DNA from: Spirosoma spitsbergense DSM 19989
GTDB taxonomy: Bacteria; Bacteroidota; Bacteroidia; Cytophagales; Spirosomataceae
Assembly (NCBI RefSeq): GCF_000374085.1
Contig: NZ_KB893592.1
Span: 1-64,000, forward strand
Direction: 5' to 3'
DNA length: 64,000 nt
Positions 28,158-35,900 of the stretch are shown here, piece after piece; position 1 is the stretch's first letter; every line of letters begins with the position of its first letter. The notes under the pieces are model-generated. The model made no database searches and was not told the DNA's origin. It worked only from the letters and a program-made list of their open reading frames with translations. Both the position numbers and the translations under genes were made by a program.

Positions 28158-28364
28158 ATGCTCTCTATGCTCGAATATATCAAAACTATCCTTCAGAAGG
28201 TGAGTTTTGACCGCTCTTTGTTTCAAAAAGAATTGGCGAAGGCCATTAAGCTATTAATTCCCAAAGAAGTTAAGCAACTCAAACGCTGGTGTTACCATCA
28301 ATTCGGCAAAGTGTATCGCGTCGTGTTGAACCGTTGTTTCGCAGGACGGGTACGGTACACCTGA
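28158..28364 (+). CDS. Small basic protein, unknown
   Basis: A 68-residue frame with likely start at 28158 or at the ATG 28167 (MLEYIKTILQKVSFD). It is helical, Lys/Leu-rich and has no membrane segment. Support for being real: protein-like sequence with repeated ELxKAIKxLIP character, position between genes, and a strong terminator 20 bases after its stop on its own strand. I recall similar short proteins in Cytophagales but cannot confirm it. Confidence 0.55.
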   Translation: MLSMLEYIKTILQKVSFDRSLFQKELAKAIKLLIPKEVKQLKRWCYHQFGKVYRVVLNRCFAGRVRYT

Positions 28365-28384
28365 TAACTGGCTCAGGCCAATCG

Positions 28385-28420
28385 AAACGCCCCCGGCTCT
28401 CCAGAACCGGGGGCGTTTTT
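28385..28420. terminator. Strong terminator after the small ORF
   Basis: AAACGCCCCCGG (28385-28396) pairs with CCGGGGGCGTTT (28407-28418), followed by a T run. The last base lies 8 bases from the stop of the convergent gene at 28428, so it may serve both directions. Confidence 0.9.
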
Positions 28421-28427
28421 TATTGGT

Positions 28428-29825
28428 TCATAACGTCACTTTTTGCCGCATTTCCGGTATTTCAACCGTTTGAAAACCGGCTTCCTGCAAGTGCTCTTTC
28501 CAAACGAGTTGTTTGTCATATTCACCATGAACCAGAAAAACGGTTTCTACCTGACCAGCATTCTGGCAACTCAGAAAATGCAGCATTTCTTTGTAATCCC
28601 CGTGCGCCGAAAACGAATCCATAACGGCCACGCGCGCAATAACCGGGTAGCGCTCCCCAAAAATCGTCACTTCTTTATCACCCCGCTTCAGCGCACCTCC
28701 CAGGCTACTGGGCGATGCATAACCTACCAATAGGATAGTTGTATTGGGCTTGGTAATATTATTTTTGATATGGTGCTTAATCCGTCCTGCTTCGGCCATG
28801 CCTGATGCGGAAATAATAATACAGGGCTCGTTACTATCATTGATAGCTTTCGACTCGTTCACATCCGTTACATAATGCAGATTAGGGAAGTCAAATGCAT
28901 CCCCGTCTTTTTTGATATAAGCCAGTATTTCGGGGTTGAAGTCATCTTCGTGATCGCTCATTACTTTCGTGGCCAGCACGGCCATGGGACTATCAATGTA
29001 CACCGGAAACTTGGTCGGTAGCCTCCCCTCACTCGACAACTGGTCGAGCGCGTAAATCAACTCCTGCGTCCGATCCACGGCGAAGGCAGGAATAATAAGT
29101 TTACCCCGTCCTTCTACGCAGGTTTCCTGCACGATACGGAGCAGGTGAGATTTCATATCCGGTTCGGCTTCGTGCAGCCGGTCGCCGTATGTCGATTCAC
29201 AAATGATGTAATCGGCCTGGGGGAAGGGGTCGGGTGAGCGAAGAATTTTATCGTCGGGGCGGCCAATATCGCCACTAAAGAAGAGGTGTTTTTCAGCACC
29301 ATTTTCCTTTATCGTCAGGCTGACAGCGGCACTGCCGAGCAAATGCCCGGTATCGGTCAGGAGTCCCGTCACCTCATCGCAGATAACGAACGGCGTCCGA
29401 TAATCGACTGGTTGCATCTGGTCCAGTGCCTGCTTTACATCCGTCTCATCATACAATGCTTCCAGTTCCGGGTCACCCCGGCGGATACGGCGCTCATTGA
29501 CGCGCTGAAGGTCATTTTCCTGAATCCGGGCGCTATCCATCAGCATCACTTCGCAGAGGTCGATGGTAGCAGCGGTGGTATAAATGGGCCCGCGAAAACC
29601 TTGTCTTACCAGCCGGGGAATCAAGCCCGTGTGGTCGATGTGCGCGTGCGAAAGTACCATGTAATCAACCAGCGAAGGATCGAAGCCAAACTGCTGGTTC
29701 AGCTCATCGGTATTGATGCCCTGGAATAGCCCGCAATCGAGCAGGACTTGTTTGCCGCTGGCCGTAGTGAGCAGGTGTTTACTACCCGTTACGGTCCGGG
29801 CTGCCCCAAAAAATTGAATGGTCAT
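28428..29825 (-). CDS. Metallo-beta-lactamase/beta-CASP RNA nuclease-like protein
   Basis: A 465-residue hydrolase. The metal-binding HAHIDH motif is at residues 60-65 (SHAHIDHTG), followed by the beta-CASP insertion and the RNA-specificity C-terminal motif around FSAHGDYKEML. CPSF73/YSH1-like bacterial members of this family process RNA. The catalytic motifs appear complete. It is divergent from pbpC, and the gap between them holds repeated sequence motifs. Confidence 0.88.
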   Translation of the reverse strand: MTIQFFGAARTVTGSKHLLTTASGKQVLLDCGLFQGINTDELNQQFGFDPSLVDYMVLSHAHIDHTGLIPRLVRQGFRGPIYTTAATIDLCEVMLMDSARIQENDLQRVNERRIRRGDPELEALYDETDVKQALDQMQPVDYRTPFVICDEVTGLLTDTGHLLGSAAVSLTIKENGAEKHLFFSGDIGRPDDKILRSPDPFPQADYIICESTYGDRLHEAEPDMKSHLLRIVQETCVEGRGKLIIPAFAVDRTQELIYALDQLSSEGRLPTKFPVYIDSPMAVLATKVMSDHEDDFNPEILAYIKKDGDAFDFPNLHYVTDVNESKAINDSNEPCIIISASGMAEAGRIKHHIKNNITKPNTTILLVGYASPSSLGGALKRGDKEVTIFGERYPVIARVAVMDSFSAHGDYKEMLHFLSCQNAGQVETVFLVHGEYDKQLVWKEHLQEAGFQTVEIPEMRQKVTL

Positions 29826-29853
29826 GGTTTAGGTATGTTCTCGGTGAATCTAT

Positions 29854-29920
29854 CCGTTTATTTGTGTAACTCTCCGTTTCTTTTGTGACTACTGGGCCGC
29901 ACAAATAAACGGAGAGTTAC
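29854..29920. promoter_or_regulatory. Three copies of a CCGTTTATTTGTG-like motif between divergent genes
   Basis: A first copy, CCGTTTATTTGTG, is at about 29854-29866; a second, in the same direction, is embedded in GTAACTCTCCGTTTCTTTTGTG-like sequence at 29866-29887 (given as position, key part CTCCGTTT); a third lies inverted at 29900-29920. The second and third form a near-perfect 21-bp inverted repeat around a 12-base loop. Its position in the 106-base gap between the MBL gene and pbpC suggests an operator or a structured leader shared by both genes. Confidence 0.5.
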
Positions 29921-29931
29921 CCTGATTTGTC

Positions 29932-32298
29932 ATGTTGTCTGTTGAAAAAAGCAAAATCATCGCAAAGCGTTTCTGGCAATCTCCCGTAGTCAAAACCGGG
30001 TTAGCGGCCCTATTGATTTTTTTTGGCCTGGATTTTTCTTTTCCGGTAAACATCACAGTTCCGTATTCAACCCTGATTACGGCACGCGATGGCTCCATTC
30101 TGCACGCCTTTCTGAGCCGCGACGATAAGTGGCGTATGTACGCTGAACTTAATGAGGTTACGCCTACGCTGCGCGATGCTATTCTATTCAAAGAGGACAA
30201 ATACTTTTACTACCATCCCGGCTTTAATCCGGTCGCGATGCTGCGGGCGGCCACCCGAAACCTGCTGACGGGCCGACGAACATCGGGTGCGTCGACCATT
30301 ACGATGCAGACCGTCCGGCTGTTGGAACCCCGTAATCGAACCTATACGAACAAGCTTATCGAGTTATTCCGGGCGGTGCAGCTGGAAATTCATTACTCAA
30401 AAGACGAAATTCTGCAACTGTATTTGAACCTGCTCCCCTACGGCGGCAACATTGAGGGCCTGAAATCGGCCTCTTTGCTTTATTTCGGAAAACTCCCGAT
30501 ACTACTCAGCCTGGCCGAATTAACAACCCTGACCATTATCCCGAATCGCCCATCGAGCCTGCGGCTGGGCATTCATAATGAACTCGTCAGGCAGGAGCGA
30601 AACCGCTGGCTAACGCGCTTCCGGGAGGCCAGCCTTTTCGATGAGCGAACAATTCAGGATGCCAAAAATGAACCACTAGAGGACTACCGGCGGGAAGCAC
30701 CGCAACGCGCCCCCCATCTGGCGTACCGGCTCCGCGCCGAAAACCCGAATGTTCCCATTGTTAATGCTACCCTAAACCCAACCATTCAGGCCACCGCCGA
30801 ACAGTTGGTAGAGCGATACGCCCATCGAATCCGGGCGTTCAACATTCATAATGCAGCGGTACTCATCGTCGACAATCGATCGCGGGAAGTGATTGCGTAC
30901 GTAGGCTCAGCCGATTTTGCTAACTCATTCGACGGTGGGCAGGTAGATGGCATTCGGGCGGTAAGGTCGCCGGGAAGCGCGCTGAAGCCTGTCTTATATG
31001 GCCTTGCTTTCGACGCGGGTGTCATTACGCCGAAAACGAAACTTACCGATGTGCCGACCAACTTTGGGGGCTACGAACCGGATAATTACGACCGGCGATT
31101 CAATGGTCCGGTTACAGCGGAGTTTGCTCTGGCCAATTCGCTGAATATCCCGGCCGTGGCTTTGCTGAAGGGAATGGGTACCTCCGCGTTGGTAACTACC
31201 CTGCAAAAAGCCCGGTTTTCGGCCATCAAACGACAGGCTAAAGAACTGGGGCTTTCGATGATTCTCGGCGGTTGTGGCGTTACGCTGGAAGAGATGACAC
31301 GCCTGTACGTCGGACTGGCCAACGGGGGCCGATGGTCAATGTTGAATTTCACCCTTCCGTCGATCCTGCAGAAAACTGCATTGAATCAACCCGACGGAGT
31401 CAGTCTGCTCTCGCCCGAAGCAGCTTATTTAGTTACGCACACACTGACGCAAATTACACGCCCGGACCTGCCCAATAACTTCGATAACAGCTACCACCTG
31501 CCCCGCATTGCCTGGAAAACCGGTACGTCCTACGGTCGGCGGGATGCGTGGAGTATCGGGTATAATCAACGCTATACCATTGGGGTTTGGGTTGGCAATT
31601 TTTCGGGCATTGGCGTACCCGAACTAAGCGGGGCCAACACCGCTACCCCGCTCCTGTTCCAACTCTTCAACGTACTCGATTACAACTCACCAACGGGCTG
31701 GTTCCGGATACCCAAAGAAGCCAGCAACCTGTCGATGCGGATTATTTGCCCCGAAACGGGCGATATCCCGGGTGAGTTTTGCCAGAACCCAACGACAGAT
31801 TATTACATCACAGGTGTTTCTCGGTACCGAATCTGTCAGCACCGGAAAGCCGTTTTGACCAACCCATCGGCTACGGTTTCGTACTGTGTGCAGTGCCGTC
31901 CTGATTCGGGCTTCGTCCGCCGTTCCTACCCGAATTTATCGCCGGAGCTGGCAGCCTTTTATCAAAGTCGCCATGTTCCAATTGAGCCAATTCCCCCGCA
32001 CAATCCGACTTGCGAACGGGTATTCGGAAACGAGAGCCAAACAGGGCCGCACATCACAAGCCTGAACGATGGTAGTGAGTACTTCATCAACCCAAATCAA
32101 CCGGTAGAGATGGAATTGAGTTGTCAGACACCTAATGATGTACAAATGGTATTCTGGTATCTGAACGATAAATTGTTCTACCGGGCGAAACCAACCGAAG
32201 CCATATTTTTCAAACCAACGCCAGGTATATTAAAAATTTCCTGCGCCGATGACAAAGGCAGAAGCAGTGACATCCGGGTGCTGGTAAAAAATGAGTAA
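29932..32298 (+). CDS. pbpC: Penicillin-binding protein 1C
   Basis: A 788-residue bifunctional peptidoglycan synthase. One membrane helix near residues 20-37 anchors it. The glycosyltransferase domain has FKEDKYFYYHPGFNP (the catalytic Glu region) and GASTITMQTVRLLE; the transpeptidase domain has SPGSALKP (active-site Ser, SxxK) and KTGTS. The C-terminal 100 residues match the BiPBP_C domain of PBP1C. In E. coli pbpC neighbours the alpha-2-macroglobulin gene yfhM; here the same pair is present with one small gene between. Confidence 0.93.
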   Translation: MLSVEKSKIIAKRFWQSPVVKTGLAALLIFFGLDFSFPVNITVPYSTLITARDGSILHAFLSRDDKWRMYAELNEVTPTLRDAILFKEDKYFYYHPGFNPVAMLRAATRNLLTGRRTSGASTITMQTVRLLEPRNRTYTNKLIELFRAVQLEIHYSKDEILQLYLNLLPYGGNIEGLKSASLLYFGKLPILLSLAELTTLTIIPNRPSSLRLGIHNELVRQERNRWLTRFREASLFDERTIQDAKNEPLEDYRREAPQRAPHLAYRLRAENPNVPIVNATLNPTIQATAEQLVERYAHRIRAFNIHNAAVLIVDNRSREVIAYVGSADFANSFDGGQVDGIRAVRSPGSALKPVLYGLAFDAGVITPKTKLTDVPTNFGGYEPDNYDRRFNGPVTAEFALANSLNIPAVALLKGMGTSALVTTLQKARFSAIKRQAKELGLSMILGGCGVTLEEMTRLYVGLANGGRWSMLNFTLPSILQKTALNQPDGVSLLSPEAAYLVTHTLTQITRPDLPNNFDNSYHLPRIAWKTGTSYGRRDAWSIGYNQRYTIGVWVGNFSGIGVPELSGANTATPLLFQLFNVLDYNSPTGWFRIPKEASNLSMRIICPETGDIPGEFCQNPTTDYYITGVSRYRICQHRKAVLTNPSATVSYCVQCRPDSGFVRRSYPNLSPELAAFYQSRHVPIEPIPPHNPTCERVFGNESQTGPHITSLNDGSEYFINPNQPVEMELSCQTPNDVQMVFWYLNDKLFYRAKPTEAIFFKPTPGILKISCADDKGRSSDIRVLVKNE

Positions 32299-32366
32299 CC
32301 ATTTGTTTATTTTGCTTTTCTTCCTGTTGTTAGTTCATTTACATATCTAAAGCCATTCGCCGATTC

Positions 32367-32807
32367 GTGAAAACATTACTTGCACTCGCTATCTCGTACC
32401 TATGCGCAACAGCGACCTTCGCTCAGTCGGCCACCGACCCCAGTCAGGACCCGCTCATATTGACCAACGCGTTCTTCAAAGCCTTACTCGATGAAGATAG
32501 CAATGCGATTGGTAAAACAATGTCCAGCGATTTCAGTCTGACTAGTTTCGACGGTAACCAGGTTGATGGCGATTTGATGGTGCAGGGCGTTGGGGGTGGT
32601 TTTGTCGTCATCGAAACCGCTGCCATTTCAGACACGCGCACCCGCCAGTATAACAGTGATGCCGCCGTAGTTACCGGCAAATGGAAAGCCAAAGGAAACG
32701 TACAGGGCCAGCCCTTTGATAACACCGTTACCTTCTCGGTTGTGTGTGTAAAGCAGCGTGATTCCTGGAAAATTGTTAACGTTCAGTTTACGCCCACCCC
32801 GAACTAA
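32367..32807 (+). CDS. Exported NTF2-like (DUF4440-type) protein
   Basis: A 146-residue exported protein that starts with GTG (32367). The signal peptide is KTLLALAISYLCATATFAQS. The mature part has the SnoaL/NTF2-like pattern: an N-terminal helix (PLILTNAFFKALLDED), then strands including VVTGKWKAKGN and a final SWKIVNVQF. Such domains are small binding or enzyme scaffolds; the ligand is unknown. It sits between pbpC and the alpha-2-macroglobulin gene and is followed by a terminator. Confidence 0.75.
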   Translation: MKTLLALAISYLCATATFAQSATDPSQDPLILTNAFFKALLDEDSNAIGKTMSSDFSLTSFDGNQVDGDLMVQGVGGGFVVIETAAISDTRTRQYNSDAAVVTGKWKAKGNVQGQPFDNTVTFSVVCVKQRDSWKIVNVQFTPTPN

Positions 32808-32835
32808 CCATCTGGTAAGCCGGTCATCGAAACTT

Positions 32836-32868
32836 AACCCACTCTATCGTTTCTGAGTGGGTTTTTTC
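32836..32868 (+). terminator. Terminator after the NTF2-like gene
   Basis: AACCCACTC (32836-32844) pairs with GAGTGGGTT (32855-32863), followed by TTTT. It covers the first open codon of the next frame (32857), which supports the later start at 32902 for that gene. Confidence 0.85.
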
Positions 32869-32901
32869 GTTTATATTCGGCCGCCCTTTACCCTTGCCAC
32901 C

Positions 32902-35900
32902 ATGCAAATGCACCTACCGTATTACACTCGATTCGGACTACTTTCCAGTCTGTTGTCCCTATTACTTCTCCAATGCTCCCGACTGCCCTTTAACGAGGTA
33001 GCGGTAGTGGGGAGCAATTTTGGGGATGTAGTCCAACAAACCCAGAACCTGACGTTTACCTTCAATAAAAACATTGGCCCTACCAATCAATTTGGCGATT
33101 GGGACTCTACGCAGTACGTGCGCTTTATACCTGCTATTCAGGGAAAATTCAAGTGGACAGCCCCCAACGAGCTAGTCTTCTCGCCCACCAAAGCCCTGGA
33201 CCCGGCCACCGATTACCGCGCCGAACTGACCGACAATTTGCTGAAGCGATCCGATAAAAAAGACCTGAAAATATCGGGCGATGCTATTGCGTTTCACACG
33301 CCTTACCTGCAATTGGCCAGCGTCGAGAACTGGTGGTCGCGGTCGCGCGAAACGGGGCAGCCTGTAGCCAAAACCCGCCTGAACTTTAACTACCCCATTT
33401 CATCGGCAGAGGTGGCCGGCAAGGTAACGGTCACCACCGACGACAAAGCCCTCACGTTGCAAATGGCCCCTGGCGATGCACCAAATACGGTGGCCCTGAC
33501 CCTCACCAATGCCCCGGCGCAGAAGAATGGACAGCCCCTGCTTGTCAGGGTCGACAAGGGGGTGAAAGTACCGAATACGGCTTATGTGAGCAAAGAGGTG
33601 GTTGAGGCAACCAGTACCCTCCCCTCGCGCTTCAAAATTGATATTGCCGATGTGCAAACGAGCTATGAAAACGCGCAGGGCATTATTCGGGTCATTACGA
33701 CGCAAACGTTGCAGGCCGATGGCCGGTTGAGCGCGTTATATACCATCCAGCCAGCCGTTGAAACAACGGCCGAACTGACCGAAAACGGATTTATTATCCG
33801 GGGTAATTTCAACGAGGCTGACACCTACGTGCTGACGCTGACCGACCAGATTCGGGGTGAATTGAGCACCCAACTCGAAGAGCCGGTAACGCGTGACCTG
33901 TTCTTCGGGAAAATGCCCGCCAGCATTCAGTTTACCAACAAAAAGGCGTTGTACCTGTCCTCAAAGGGGGCACATAATGTGGGGCTGAACATTGTTAACG
34001 TACCCAACGTGCAGGTAAAAATTGCGAAGGTCTACGAAAACAATCTCCTGAGTTATTTCCGCAACAACCGCTACGAAGATTACCGGGAAAACGCCAGTGG
34101 CGATTGGGGCCCATCGGGTACGTTCAACTACAGCGACGATGACCAAGGCGACTTAAGTACGGTGCTGGTCAACAAAACCGTTGAAACGGCCGACCTCCCC
34201 AAAGTTCGGGGCGTTTCGGCACTGAACCTGGCCCTGCCCGATGCCAATAATGAGTTCAGGGGTGTCTATCTGGTTTCTGTCGACTCAAAAGATGAAGCCT
34301 ATTTGCAGGCAAATCAATTGGTATCCCTGTCGGATATTGGCTTGGTGGCGCACCAGACCAAAAATGAGGTGTTCGTCTGGGCCAATTCTATTCACACGGC
34401 AGAACCCCTACAGGGAGTTGAGGTAACGCTGGTAAGCAATAACAATCAGTCGGTGTACACGCTCAAAACCGATGGCAGCGGCTTTGTCAAGTTCGACAAA
34501 GTGACCGAGAAAGCCCCCGGTTTCAAGATAGCCCTACTCACCGCCCGAACCAGCGATGACTTCAACTTTCTGTTTTTGCCCGACACGCAGGTCGAAACGT
34601 CCCGATTCGATGTGGCCGGAAAATACGATAATGAATCGGGTTTCGACGCGTTCGTGTATGGCGACCGCGACATTTACCGCCCCGGCGAAACGATTCATTT
34701 TAACACCGTTATCCGGTCGCAAAGCTGGCAGAGCGTGGGCGAAATCCCCGTTCTGATTCGCATCTTAACGCCCAACGGGCGCGAATTACAGGTGTTTCGC
34801 AAAACGACGAACGCACAGGGAGCCGTTACGACAGATGTGCCACTCAGTCCGGCGACTGTAACCGGCAGTTACTCCATCGAAGTATTGAACGCCAACAACG
34901 TGCTACTGGCTTCGCAGTCGGTTAGTGTGGAGGAGTTCGTGCCAGACCGGATCAAGGTGGATGTACTGACTGATAAAAGCACATACAAATCAGGGCAGAC
35001 GATTACACTCTCCGCTACAGCAACGAACCTGTTTGGGCCCCCGGCCGCCGACCGTTCGTACGAGATGGAACTGCAATTGAAGCGGAAAGCCTTCGCGCCC
35101 AAAGGTTTTGAGGAGTACGATTTTGATATATCCAACAGCCAATCGGGGGCCAATGCCGGGAAGGATGATGTTTTCCCGAAAGAAGTCCGGCAGGGGCGCA
35201 CCAACGCCAATGGGCAGGCGACCGAAAAATTCCCAATCCCGGCTCTGTATCAGGATATCGGTTTACTCGAAGCCAAACTGTTCATCACGGTCTTTGACGA
35301 GAACGGCCGACCCGTCAATCGCCTTCGCCGGTTGGATGTCCTCACGCAGGACACGTTCTTCGGAACCCGCCTGCCCGACCGCTACGTAGCCACCAATACT
35401 CCTGTTAGCCCGGAACTCGTAGCCCTCGACCCAGCCGGTACAGTACGGGCTTCAGCCTCGGCGGCTGTTGACGTCGTGCGCTACGATTACCAGACGGTTA
35501 TTGAAAAGGAAAGCAACGGCGGGCAGATAAAATACACCACCAAACGGCGCGAAAAATCGGTTTACAGCAACGTGCTGATGTTCAAAGGCGGCAAAGCCAG
35601 TTTCCGATATGTACCCACCGTTTCGGGTGAATACGAGATACGCGTTCGCCGACCTAACGCTGTTAACTACGCAGCCACCGGCTTTTATGCGTATGGTTAC
35701 GGCAGTACTTCGGCGTCATCGTTTGAAGTAAGTCAGGAAGGACAGGTGCTCATGACCCTCGATAAACCGGTTTATCAAACCGGTGACAAAGCAAAGGTCC
35801 TTTTCAAGGCTCCCTTCGATGGCAAACTGCTGGTAACTGTCGAGCGCAATAGTGTGCTGGAGCAGGTCTGGCTGAAAACCACCAACAAATCCGCCGAATG

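Noticed and set aside
28056-28226. Longer N-terminus of BatD
   Set aside because: The later Met gives a proper signal peptide and the upstream part is unlike secreted proteins.
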